Positions 7,078-15,605 are shown, counted from the first letter of the stretch. The stretch is DNA of 18,839 nucleotides from JBCDIQ01 sp039024295 (GCA_039024295.1 JBCDIQ010000066.1:1-18839); one strand, 5' to 3'. The notes: a model not told the origin generated them from the letters alone. Program-made: numbers and translations.

Positions 7078-10000
7078 CTTCTACCAGCAGAGGTTCACTG
7101 GTATAGTACACATACCCCGTCACCTCCTGATACCCCAATTGAGACAGCGCATGCATATAATCCTGAACCTGTGTTTTGTGCTTGGGATTCACCCGTCCGG
7201 TTTTGTAGTCGATTACCACGGCTTCGTTTCCCTGGATGTTGATCCGGTCGGGGCGTAGCACCCTGCCACTTTCGCTGATGATATCAGCCTCTGTTTTAAC
7301 GGTCCAGTCAGGGGTAAACCAATGGGCAACTTCTGGGAAGCTAACCGCTTTTTGTAATTCGCGGTACAGGGCAGGTTTATCTTCCTCCCGAAAGTAGCCT
7401 TTCTGATACAACCGCTCGACTGCCTCAGAAATGTCATCCGGCACATGAACATGCGCAAGGGCCTCGTGTAGGAGTTCTCCTGCCAGAATCTTCTCAGACC
7501 TTTCAAGCATGGAGCTTGTTAGGTAGCGATTGGCACCCAATCTGATTCGAACAGCCTCTCCCCAATGGGTTTGGGGCCTGGAGAAAATGGCCGGTTCCTC
7601 GGGCTCCATAACACCGGAAGCCGATATAGGAGGTGGAACGGCCGCACCAAAACGGTATTCATTGCCCGCTTTTGACCCGGGCAGGACATTTTGCTCCACC
7701 ACAGCGTGGATCAGGTGATGCGTCCGCTTTATCTTTCCTTTGAGGGTAGAATTGCCTGGTTGTTTGGTTAGCACATATAACCGATACTTCGGGCGGGTAA
7801 AGGCTACATATAGCAAGTTTAGGTTATCCAGGTAGGAAAGCTTTACTTCTTCCTCATATTCGGCTTTGAACCAGGTACCTTCCAGGCGGCTGGAAAAAGA
7901 AAGGGGGAGGAACGGCAACTGGGTGTAAGGAGGACGTTTGGGCTCCACCCACATAATGTTATCTGTTCCCGACTTAGGAGGCAGGTCCCAGTCCGCCCGA
8001 GGAAGGATCACGACTGGAAACTCAAGTCCTTTTGCCTTGTGGATGGTCATGATCTGAACCGCATTTGCAGCGGGATTGGTAGAAAGTGCTGCTTTATTTT
8101 TAACCTCTTCCCAGCGAGTTAAAAATCCTCCAATGCCACCTTCCTGAGAGCGGGTGAATTCAAGGGCAATGTCCATCAAACCGAGTACGTATCCAGTGGG
8201 AGCGACTTCCGGAAGCTGACGAAGCAACTGTTCCAAACACTCGTAGGGGGATAAATGACGAAAGCGTTCCCACTTATCCGGTTTAAGGCCTAAGGGATTT
8301 CCTGTTTGGGAAGCTTTTGAAAATAGCTGGTGGGAAAATTCATGTTCCTGTTGCCTCAGAAGCTGAAGGTAAAATCGTGCCTCTGCATGATAAAGCGGCT
8401 CATTTGGGTCAAAAACTGCTCTCAATAGGCTCACCAGCAGGCGAACATGCGGGTGATTATTCAGGATCAATGATTCTGAGCTGATGACCCCAATCTGATG
8501 TTGTTGGAGCAAATTGGCCAGCTCAATTCCCTCCCGGTTATTCCGCACCAGCAGCGTGATGTCTGCGTACTGGAATCCGTCTTCCCGTAGCTGTGAGATG
8601 ATTTCCAATAACCGTTCATCAGCTTTTTCGATCCAGGTATATTCCCCACGTTTATCCGGCAAAAACTCAATAGAGGCCATTCCCTGGTAGTCCTCCCTTC
8701 GGGCCTCCTGGGCGGTGTTGGTGTAGGCGTGTTGGAAGAGGGGTTCATGGGGAAACATGCCCTGAAGGAGTTCGGCAGCCTGCTCAAAAAAGCGATTGTT
8801 GAACCTGACTACTTCGGGTGCTGTGCGCCAATTTTGGGTAAGGTGTTTGGTGGTGACCACCTGGCCTGCCTGCTGGACTTGTTGCTCCACCTCTGATAGG
8901 AGCAGCCTGAGGTTGCCATTACGCCAGCGGTAAATAGACTGTTTGACATCTCCCACGATCAAACTCTCCGACCCGATGGCCAGATTCTCCAGCACCAAAG
9001 GGTAAAGGTTTGACCATTGCATGCCCGAGGTATCCTGGAATTCATCTATTAGGTAATGCTGGTAACGGTTGCCGACCTTTTCAAATACAAATGGGGTGTC
9101 TTCAGGGGTAATAACTGAGGCGAGCAGGAAGTTTGTGTCTGATATCAACATCAGGTTATTGGCAGTTCGGTACTCCACCATTTTCTGCCGGAGGTCATTT
9201 AGCAGGCCAAAGACGAACAGGTTTTTTCGAACCTGGAAAGCGGTATTGTAGGTTTCGAACTTATTCTCATAGTAGTTTACCATGTCTCTGGCGCAGCGCT
9301 CCAACCCACTGAAAACGGCCTTCTCAATGTCAAATTTTCTTCGTGAGCTTTTGGTAGACCATTTGGTGGGATCGTCGATTGCTGCTAGCAGTCGCTTGCT
9401 GGGTTCGTAAGCTGTAATTCCCTCCCTTGCAATGACCTTATGAAAATAACTGATCAATCCGGCCCCATTGTAAGGAAAATCGGTTGACTCCAGCCCAAAT
9501 CTACCCATCACTTCAAGGGCTTCCTTGGCGCGGCTTTCCATGAAATGTTCGAATACTTTACACTGACCTGAAAGCATGCGTTCCAGCTTAAGCACCTCGG
9601 CTATGCTCACGGTAGCTTCACCCCCCAATTCTACCGACAATTGCTGGAAACGTTCGGTAAACAACTCCTTCCCCAGTGTGCGGATGGCCCCTTCGACCTT
9701 CCAGCCCTTTTCTTCTTCCAGTTTTCGTTCAACAAAGTTTTTCAGAAGTAACGTGAGTTCCGCTGCCTCCTCTGTCCCAATCTCCCGGGAGAGGTCCCGA
9801 ATGAGTCGATTCAGGGTTTCATCTCTGCGAAGTTCAATTTCGTATCCCAGAGGTATGTTGAGTTCCCGTGAAAATGCCCGGAGTACCCGCTGAAAAAATG
9901 ACTCAATGGTGTAAATGGAAAAATTGGAATAGTCGTCCAGGATCAGGGAGAGGGTTTTTCGTGCCTGAAGGTTAAGCACCAGGTTCAATTGTCCGGTTTG

Positions 10001-10249
10001 CTCAAAGTGGGTGTTGAGTAATTGGTAGAGGGGCTCCTGCGCTAACTCCTTAACTGGGGTATGGGCCAGCAGGTGCAAGGCTTCGATGATGCGGGACTTC
10101 ATCTCATCTGTGGCCTTGTTGGTAAAGGTAATGGCCAGTACCTGCCGATAGGTGTAGGGATGCTTTAGCACTATCTTCAGGTACTCCAATACCAATTGGA
10201 AAGTCTTGCCCGATCCTGCTGAAGATTTGTACTGTATCAGTCCGCTCAT
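7070..10249 (-). CDS. AddA/RecB-type UvrD-family helicase with C-terminal PD-(D/E)XK nuclease
   Basis: This is a superfamily 1A helicase-nuclease that processes double-strand DNA ends for homologous recombination. Numbered from an alternative upstream ATG at 10297, it is 1075 residues; I prefer the ATG at 10249 (residue 17), just before LIQYKSSAGSGKT, because the Walker A box is then near the N-terminus as in relatives. Helicase motifs run in order: SAGSGKT (26-32), ITFTNKATDEMK (56-67), IYTIESF (128-134), LIDEFQDTSG (416-425), GDVKQSIYRWRNGN (449-462), LTQNWRT (486-492), MTIHKAKGLEFPVV and LYVAFTRPKYRLYV. The C-terminal nuclease is intact: GELLHEAL (His about 944), RPDR (Asp about 1017), VIDYKTG (DYK 1030-1032) and QVQDY. 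This is the AddA-type layout, yet no AddB partner adjoins it. It is convergent with the beta-barrel gene and divergent from the Uma2 gene, 58 bases apart. Confidence 0.93.
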   Translation of the reverse strand: MSGLIQYKSSAGSGKTFQLVLEYLKIVLKHPYTYRQVLAITFTNKATDEMKSRIIEALHLLAHTPVKELAQEPLYQLLNTHFEQTGQLNLVLNLQARKTLSLILDDYSNFSIYTIESFFQRVLRAFSRELNIPLGYEIELRRDETLNRLIRDLSREIGTEEAAELTLLLKNFVERKLEEEKGWKVEGAIRTLGKELFTERFQQLSVELGGEATVSIAEVLKLERMLSGQCKVFEHFMESRAKEALEVMGRFGLESTDFPYNGAGLISYFHKVIAREGITAYEPSKRLLAAIDDPTKWSTKSSRRKFDIEKAVFSGLERCARDMVNYYENKFETYNTAFQVRKNLFVFGLLNDLRQKMVEYRTANNLMLISDTNFLLASVITPEDTPFVFEKVGNRYQHYLIDEFQDTSGMQWSNLYPLVLENLAIGSESLIVGDVKQSIYRWRNGNLRLLLSEVEQQVQQAGQVVTTKHLTQNWRTAPEVVRFNNRFFEQAAELLQGMFPHEPLFQHAYTNTAQEARREDYQGMASIEFLPDKRGEYTWIEKADERLLEIISQLREDGFQYADITLLVRNNREGIELANLLQQHQIGVISSESLILNNHPHVRLLVSLLRAVFDPNEPLYHAEARFYLQLLRQQEHEFSHQLFSKASQTGNPLGLKPDKWERFRHLSPYECLEQLLRQLPEVAPTGYVLGLMDIALEFTRSQEGGIGGFLTRWEEVKNKAALSTNPAANAVQIMTIHKAKGLEFPVVILPRADWDLPPKSGTDNIMWVEPKRPPYTQLPFLPLSFSSRLEGTWFKAEYEEEVKLSYLDNLNLLYVAFTRPKYRLYVLTKQPGNSTLKGKIKRTHHLIHAVVEQNVLPGSKAGNEYRFGAAVPPPISASGVMEPEEPAIFSRPQTHWGEAVRIRLGANRYLTSSMLERSEKILAGELLHEALAHVHVPDDISEAVERLYQKGYFREEDKPALYRELQKAVSFPEVAHWFTPDWTVKTEADIISESGRVLRPDRINIQGNEAVVIDYKTGRVNPKHKTQVQDYMHALSQLGYQEVTGYVYYTSEPLLVEVT

Positions 10250-10307
10250 GTTCCGACAAGTTTTCAAAATTTTTCCTATATTCAAATTCCTCCACATCCT
10301 ATTCTGT

Positions 10308-10901
10308 ATGCAACAGACTTCTATTCATCCTATTTCACTCACTTTTCCCTCTGCCCTCCGATTGGGCGAAAGGGACCTTTTGAACTTTCGGCAGCACAAT
10401 CCGGAGTTACTCATTGAACGATCTGCCGAAGGACAACTCAACATTCATCCACCCTATAGCGGGACAACCCTTAGGCTGTTATCACAGGTAAATAACCTCC
10501 TGTGGAATTGGAACAGTGCCCACAAACAAGGCCTAATCTTTGATAGCAGTACGGCTTTCAGGTTGCCTGGTGGGGCAATTTATTCATCGGGCCTTGCCTG
10601 GTTAAACGTGGAGAAATGGCACGGACTCCACCCTGAGGACCGCAAGCCTTTTCCTCGGATTTGCCCAGATGTGGTCCTTGAGATGCGGGCTCGGCTGGAT
10701 TTATTTTCAGACATTCCTCTCAAAATGCACAAGTGGAAAGCAGCTGGTTGTCGCCTTGCATGGCTCATAGATCCTTACAATAAACATGCATATGTTTACC
10801 GGAAAGATGCCCCCGGAATTGAGGTTATCGCAGATTTCTCAGGGGTCTTAAATGGTGGGGAGGTTTTGCCTGGTTTTGAGCTGCCACTCAAAATATTTTG
10901 A
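10308..10901 (+). CDS. Uma2-family (DUF820) PD-(D/E)XK endonuclease-like protein
   Basis: The 197-residue product matches the Uma2 family, predicted restriction-endonuclease-fold proteins whose biological role is largely unknown. Family marks are STAFRLPGGAIYSSGLAWL (81-99), PDVVLEM with D121 and E125, the lysines K139/K142 in PLKMHKWKAAGCRLAWLIDP, and the C-terminal GEVLPGFELPL. ATG at 10308 gives the usual N-terminus with a short lead before the SxxE/L region; an in-frame ATG at 10206 would add 34 residues lying inside the opposite helicase gene and is not preferred. It stands alone on the plus strand, divergent from the AddA-like gene and convergent with the channel-like gene, whose stop is only 13 bases away. 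These genes are scattered and often multicopy, so it may be a laterally acquired unit. Confidence 0.88.
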   Translation: MQQTSIHPISLTFPSALRLGERDLLNFRQHNPELLIERSAEGQLNIHPPYSGTTLRLLSQVNNLLWNWNSAHKQGLIFDSSTAFRLPGGAIYSSGLAWLNVEKWHGLHPEDRKPFPRICPDVVLEMRARLDLFSDIPLKMHKWKAAGCRLAWLIDPYNKHAYVYRKDAPGIEVIADFSGVLNGGEVLPGFELPLKIF

Positions 10902-10914
10902 GCTTATTTGTTCC

Positions 10915-12849
10915 CTACTGTAGCACCTGATTGATCAGGGATACGCTGAAAATGGTTAGCATAAACCATCCAATAAATCCCTGCAAGATAACCACGTATC
11001 GTGCTAGTCCCTTGGTGGGGATGTTGCCGAATCCCAAGGTGGTGAATGCGTTTAGGCTCAGGGTAAAAGCGGCGAGTAGCTTCAGGATCAACACGAATAC
11101 AGCGTAAATGAACAGATAGGCACCTACCAGGATACCTATTTTGACCTTTTGGGAAGAGGGCAATTCAGACCATTTCCCCTTCGTCGGATCTGCCCAACTC
11201 AATAGGTTGCGGGTAATCCAATAATCAGATACAGATAAGCGGTAGAGGGGGAGAGAAATAGCACGGATAAGGGGAGGTACCTCCTTTTCATGCTGGTCAA
11301 GCATGGCACGAAATTCTTCATAAGATTGGATCTCATGGGCGCGCTCCCGTGAATACAAATCTGAAAGGCTCTGTTGGGAACGAAAATAATCTACCATTTT
11401 CCTGAGATGGCCAGTGAGACGGCGGTTATTGGCTTCGTCCCATTCATTGGGAAAAAAGAAATAGAAAGCCCCAAAAATCAGGATGACATATAAGGAATAA
11501 ATGATCGATTTTACCGGGTCAGTTCCATAGTTAGAGAAGGTTTTCAGAAATACATTAATCTTCCAATCAAAATAATGAGAAAGCTTTGAATCCTGTTCGT
11601 ACCGATGTTTCAGCCAGCGGGTTTCCAGGTCCTTCATCTCAATATAGGCCCCATTGGCTGATTCTCCATCGGAGTCATATTGGTACAGTCGATAAAACCG
11701 GGAATAGGTGCCCTTGAGTTTGGCATAAAGGGGGAAATCGTCCAATTCTTCAGGCGTACCGCCCGTGTAGGGAATGAAAACCCGCGCGTCACTGGAGGTA
11801 TCACGGCCTTTGATACATAAATGTCCAGAAACCTGGTCCCACAAACAGTCAGAATTATTGGTAGGAAAACTGAAAGGACCCCAGTTTAGGTAATTGTGAA
11901 ATTCATTGTCCATGACCACGAAACGTTTGTCCACCCGGCTTCCGGAAAGGTGTAACGTGGAGTAAATGGTATCCTGGCTCAGTTCCAGGTATCCTATGTC
12001 ATTCCCGGTTAAGGCGATGTAATCTTTAGAGGAGAGCGTATCAAACCTGCACCGTTCAATGCTTACCCGTTTGATCCTTTCTCGTGAAGAGATGCCCAGG
12101 GGCATAGGGTTGAGGTACAGGAAACTGGAGTACTTGGGTTTGAATTTACAATTGGAAAAAAAGATGTTCTGAAGAGAGGGACCAGCTATTCTGTTGTTGG
12201 AATAGAATTTACAACTACGGCTTATAAAATTTTCAATATTTGACTCAGTAACCGTGACATCTCCGTCATACTCACTCCCAAGCAGGTCTACACTGGTCAG
12301 GGTCGATCGTTTGATCAGGCAATTGTCCTTTACCTCCAATTGCGTGTTGACCAGGAAGCTGATCTTGGAGTCTATCACTTCAAATCCACTCCTCACCTTA
12401 CTTTTGCCAAATCGTACCAGATTAAATGTACAGTTAGTCAATCGGACTTTTTTCCTAAAGGTGCATTGCTCAAAGAAAATATCTCCACCGCTTACCTGCT
12501 CAAATGTCACCATTTTCTTGAACTCCACATGAATCAGCAAAAAATGGTGAATGTCCGACGCCGCTTCGCGATCAAAAGTAACCCTTTTCAGGACGATATT
12601 CTTCTTGATAACGATGGGGGCCTTGTTGAGCTGTAAGTTCAGGTTGGAATGGCTGTAAGCCTCATCTTTCTCAGGATCGTATGATACAATGGCATCGGAT
12701 AATTCGTAGGAAAAGCCTTTCGACTCGATCATTTCCTGTACCAACTCACTGTAGGAAAGCTTTCGGGGGGCATCCTGCGCCAAGAGGTTCCCTGCTGCTA
12801 AAAGAAGAATCGTGAGCAACCAATATTTTGGTAGGGTGGGCTGTTTCAT
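10915..12849 (-). CDS. Exported pentapeptide-like beta-helix protein with C-terminal K+-channel-like pore
   Basis: I read this as a channel-like membrane protein. Numbering is from an upstream ATG at 12873 (652 residues); the preferred ATG at 12849 (residue 9) starts a clean signal peptide ending LLAQ (about residue 33). Residues about 85-350 look like a right-handed beta-helix with repeated xCxF units (136-139, 147-150, 220-223, 241-244, 274-277). Then follow NYGTDP (448-453) with a transmembrane helix (455-474), a charged stretch of about 100 residues (476-577), helix M1 (579-600), the filter-like TTLGFGNIP (611-619) and helix M2 (626-648), ending four residues later. This M1-pore-M2 order fits the 2TM potassium channel pore (Ion_trans_2), with GFG instead of GYG. 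Ion selectivity is inference. The gene lies 33 bases after the sirtuin gene and probably shares its transcript. Confidence 0.82.
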   Translation of the reverse strand: MKQPTLPKYWLLTILLLAAGNLLAQDAPRKLSYSELVQEMIESKGFSYELSDAIVSYDPEKDEAYSHSNLNLQLNKAPIVIKKNIVLKRVTFDREAASDIHHFLLIHVEFKKMVTFEQVSGGDIFFEQCTFRKKVRLTNCTFNLVRFGKSKVRSGFEVIDSKISFLVNTQLEVKDNCLIKRSTLTSVDLLGSEYDGDVTVTESNIENFISRSCKFYSNNRIAGPSLQNIFFSNCKFKPKYSSFLYLNPMPLGISSRERIKRVSIERCRFDTLSSKDYIALTGNDIGYLELSQDTIYSTLHLSGSRVDKRFVVMDNEFHNYLNWGPFSFPTNNSDCLWDQVSGHLCIKGRDTSSDARVFIPYTGGTPEELDDFPLYAKLKGTYSRFYRLYQYDSDGESANGAYIEMKDLETRWLKHRYEQDSKLSHYFDWKINVFLKTFSNYGTDPVKSIIYSLYVILIFGAFYFFFPNEWDEANNRRLTGHLRKMVDYFRSQQSLSDLYSRERAHEIQSYEEFRAMLDQHEKEVPPLIRAISLPLYRLSVSDYWITRNLLSWADPTKGKWSELPSSQKVKIGILVGAYLFIYAVFVLILKLLAAFTLSLNAFTTLGFGNIPTKGLARYVVILQGFIGWFMLTIFSVSLINQVLQ

Positions 12850-12882
12850 GAACGAGAGATGAGGAGGAGGCATTTCAAGAAC

Positions 12883-13578
12883 TTATCGGGTTGCAGATAG
12901 GAGCCCCAACACTTTTGGTACCCCTGTACTGGCCGGCTCTTCGATGAAGGTTACCTGTTGGACACCCCATATACCTTCGGGTCGGTTGGGGTCAACCACA
13001 TAAATGGGGGTCCCGGACGGTGCAATTTCTACCAAGCCTGCTGCGGGATATACCACCAAGGAGGTACCTACCACCATAAGGATGTCTGCCTGAGCCACTA
13101 CCTGGGCTGCTTCCATAATCTTTGGGACTTCTTCCCCAAACCAGACGATGTGGGGACGCCATTGTCCGCCGTCTGGTGCGAGGTCGCCAAGAACTATGTC
13201 TTCGTATTCTTCCTCTACCAGGTCTTCATTTAGCACGGAGCGCTTCTGGGTCAGCATGCCGTGAAGGTGGATAATGTTGGAAGAACCGGCACGCTCATGC
13301 AGGTTGTCTACATTTTGTGTTACAATGGTCACATCAAACTGTTCTTCGAGCTTTACCAGGGCTTTGTGGCCTTCATTCGGTTCTACCTCTTTGAGCTGTC
13401 TGCGCCTTTCATTGTAAAACCTCAGGACCAGTTCCGGGTTCTTTCTAAACCCTTGAGGAGAGGCCACCTCCATGACAGGATGGCCTTCCCACAGACCACC
13501 AGCACCACGAAACGTCTTGAGGCCGCTTTCTGCACTTATGCCTGCGCCGGTAAGCACCACAACTTTCTTTTTGGACAT
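12883..13578 (-). CDS. Sir2-family NAD-dependent protein deacylase without zinc cysteines
   Basis: Sirtuins remove acyl groups from protein lysines using NAD+. The 231-residue product has GAGISAESGL (11-20), TFRGAGGLW (22-30), QNVDNLHERAG (88-98), the catalytic HLHG (His106), RPHIVWFGE (141-149), GTSLVVYPAAG (171-181) and VVDPN (194-198). YNER at 55-58 gives the Y-x-x-R pair that marks class III, CobB/SIRT5-like enzymes acting on succinyl or malonyl lysine. The zinc-binding module between the HG and RPH motifs is present in length but has no cysteine; the whole protein has none. I recall that Bacteroidota members of this group often lack the zinc cysteines, so the enzyme may still be active. 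It lies between the antiporter gene (44 bases upstream) and the channel-like gene, all in the same direction. Confidence 0.94.
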   Translation of the reverse strand: MSKKKVVVLTGAGISAESGLKTFRGAGGLWEGHPVMEVASPQGFRKNPELVLRFYNERRRQLKEVEPNEGHKALVKLEEQFDVTIVTQNVDNLHERAGSSNIIHLHGMLTQKRSVLNEDLVEEEYEDIVLGDLAPDGGQWRPHIVWFGEEVPKIMEAAQVVAQADILMVVGTSLVVYPAAGLVEIAPSGTPIYVVDPNRPEGIWGVQQVTFIEEPASTGVPKVLGLLSATR

Positions 13579-13622
13579 GTTTGGTTCAATTTGAAAGAGT
13601 TCAGAAGTTCAGAATAGGTAAG
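13579..13622. repeat. Short spacer with tandem AGTTCAGA
   Basis: The 44 bases between the antiporter stop and the sirtuin start contain two exact tandem copies of AGTTCAGA (13598-13605 and 13606-13613). No terminator hairpin is visible, in keeping with readthrough from the antiporter gene. The repeat may be chance or a slippage product. Confidence 0.4.
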
Positions 13623-15605
13623 TTAAGAGAATTCGGTTTTTCTTCCCATTACCTGGATTAACCCAAAGAGAACAGCAATTCCCAGTGGGAAGCAAACCCA
13701 GGATGATAACCCATATGCGGCTGGTAAAGTTCCCGCAAATATGGATACAGCCCCTACTGTAAGTGCATAGGGCAACTGGGTGCGAACGTGGTCAATATGG
13801 TCGCAGTCACAGGCGAGGGAACTCAGGATAGTGGTATCTGAAATTGGGGAGCAGTGATCTCCCAGTACTGCGCCTGCCAACACCGCAGAAACTACGTTGA
13901 ATAGCAGGGGCAACGCATCAGGGGTGGTCATGCCGGCATGTGTCAGGCAAAGGGTCCAGGTAAAGGGAATCATGAGTGGATACAGGATGGCCATTGTTCC
14001 CCAGGAGGTACCGGTAGCAAAGGCAACACCAGCAGCAAGTACAAATGTGATAGCAGGCACCCAAAAAGGATTAAGCTGATCCCCAAGCACCTGAGTCAGA
14101 TAATCTGCGGTGTGCATATTTTCTGTTACTGCCGCCAGTGCCCATGCCAACACAAGTACCACCATGGTACTCATCATGGTTCGGAACCCATCAAAAACAG
14201 CTTCTACGGCCGTTTTAAGGTGGAGGATTCTTTGGGCAACTGTCAGAATAATTCCGGCAACTACTGCACTCAGACTTGCCCAAAGTAAGGCTTTGTAGGA
14301 ATCTGCTCGACCAAGCAAGTCCGACAACTTCCTGAAGAAACCGCCTTCAGTTGTGTTCCATGCTTCAGCATCGTAGCCAGTTGTAGCCAAGCCAATGATC
14401 ACGCCCAGCACCAGTACGCCAATGGGAATGAGGGCGTTGTATGCTCTTTGGGGAATTCCAGGGTCAACCTCAATTTCGGGCGTCTCCCCGGGAACAGGAG
14501 AATGGTCGTCTTTTATGCTTACTTGTCCTGTTTCTCTGGCACGTAATTCTGCTCGGTACATGGGACCAAAATCCCTGCCCGTTCTGATCAGCATGAAAAT
14601 AAATACCAGGGTCAAAATAGGGTAGAATGCGTAGGCCAGAGATTCAAGAAAAACGCCGTATGCACTTAGTTCGGTTGGAAACCCTTCCAGCTTTCCGATA
14701 CCATCCTGGATATACCCCAGTTCGGCCCCGATCCATGTGGTGATAAACGCGAGGGCGGATACAGGAGCTGCGGTTGAATCCACGATGTAGCTCAATTTTT
14801 CGCGGGAAATCCGATACTTGTCCGAAAGTGGGCGCATGGCATTTCCCACCACGAGGGTATTGGCGTAGTCATCAAAAAATATGGCAATGCCCAGCAGCCA
14901 GGTAGAAGTTTGGACCGAACGTGTACTGTTGGCCTTGCTGGAAATTCGCTTTACCACCCCAGACATCCCCCCATTTTGGGTGATCAGTGATACCATGCCT
15001 CCGATCAGTAAGGAAAACATGATAATTGCCGCGTGGTCTTTATCGGCCAGTGATTCAAGCAGGTAGGTGCTGATTACCTCCAAAAAACCCTCCCATATGC
15101 CCATAACCCCATTTGCATAAAACCCTATGATCCCTGCTCCCAGGAAAATCCCACAGAACAGAGAAACAAATACTTCCTTGAAGACCAATGCAAGAACAAT
15201 GGCCAGCAATGGCGGAACAATAGACAGCCATAGGGGAATAGGGGAGATGGCTATTTGGGTTTCATAAGGACCAATGGTAAATGGGATCTCTGTCTCTCCT
15301 GGCTGTGGCGTATAGCTAAAGGTTCCTTTGCCGTCTGTGAGGGTTACTTCCTGTGGGATGCCTTTTACATATACGGTAAAAGTTTCTGCTATCTCCTTGA
15401 TGGTAATTTCCAGGGTGAAATTCCCTTCAACCCCTTCTAGCAAGGCCGCTGGCGGAGTGACCTTGACAGTTTCGGAATTAAAAGTTTGGTCCCCGCTTTT
15501 TAATTGTACGTAGCCCTGAAACTCAGAATCCTGGGCGAAACTTTGAGGTGGGAAAAGAAACGCCAGGCCCATAAGCCAGCATAAAATGGATACACGAACA
15601 GGCAT
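13623..15605 (-). CDS. NhaC-family Na+/H+ antiporter with exported N-terminal domain
   Basis: This inner-membrane antiporter is predicted to expel Na+ in exchange for protons. Family motifs (numbered from TTG at 15623, 666 residues) include FDDYANTLVVGNAMRPLSD, KLSYIVDSTAAPVSALAF, FATGTSWGTMAILYPL and GDHCSPISDTTILSS followed by CDCDHIDHVRTQLPYA. About a dozen hydrophobic helices begin near residue 130. Before them lies an unusual extension: a signal peptide ending SFAQ (about 30) and about 95 residues of strand-rich sequence (35-125), which would sit in the periplasm. I prefer ATG at 15605 (residue 7) over TTG because it starts the signal peptide directly. A weak promoter-like ATTG and TAACTTCG pair (-7 box at 15625-15632) would place the transcript start between the two codons, favouring the ATG, but its spacing is short. 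It is the first gene of a probable operon with the sirtuin and channel-like genes. Confidence 0.92.
   Translation of the reverse strand: MPVRVSILCWLMGLAFLFPPQSFAQDSEFQGYVQLKSGDQTFNSETVKVTPPAALLEGVEGNFTLEITIKEIAETFTVYVKGIPQEVTLTDGKGTFSYTPQPGETEIPFTIGPYETQIAISPIPLWLSIVPPLLAIVLALVFKEVFVSLFCGIFLGAGIIGFYANGVMGIWEGFLEVISTYLLESLADKDHAAIIMFSLLIGGMVSLITQNGGMSGVVKRISSKANSTRSVQTSTWLLGIAIFFDDYANTLVVGNAMRPLSDKYRISREKLSYIVDSTAAPVSALAFITTWIGAELGYIQDGIGKLEGFPTELSAYGVFLESLAYAFYPILTLVFIFMLIRTGRDFGPMYRAELRARETGQVSIKDDHSPVPGETPEIEVDPGIPQRAYNALIPIGVLVLGVIIGLATTGYDAEAWNTTEGGFFRKLSDLLGRADSYKALLWASLSAVVAGIILTVAQRILHLKTAVEAVFDGFRTMMSTMVVLVLAWALAAVTENMHTADYLTQVLGDQLNPFWVPAITFVLAAGVAFATGTSWGTMAILYPLMIPFTWTLCLTHAGMTTPDALPLLFNVVSAVLAGAVLGDHCSPISDTTILSSLACDCDHIDHVRTQLPYALTVGAVSIFAGTLPAAYGLSSWVCFPLGIAVLFGLIQVMGRKTEFS

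Noticed and set aside
10250..10297. Upstream ATG of the helicase gene at 10297
   Set aside because: It adds 16 residues before the conserved LIQYKSSAGSGKT start, which in relatives sits within a few residues of the N-terminus.
10206..10307. N-terminal extension of the Uma2 protein from ATG at 10206
   Set aside because: The extra 34 residues lie inside the start of the opposite helicase gene, are strongly hydrophobic, and are not expected in the Uma2 family; ATG at 10308 gives the normal start.
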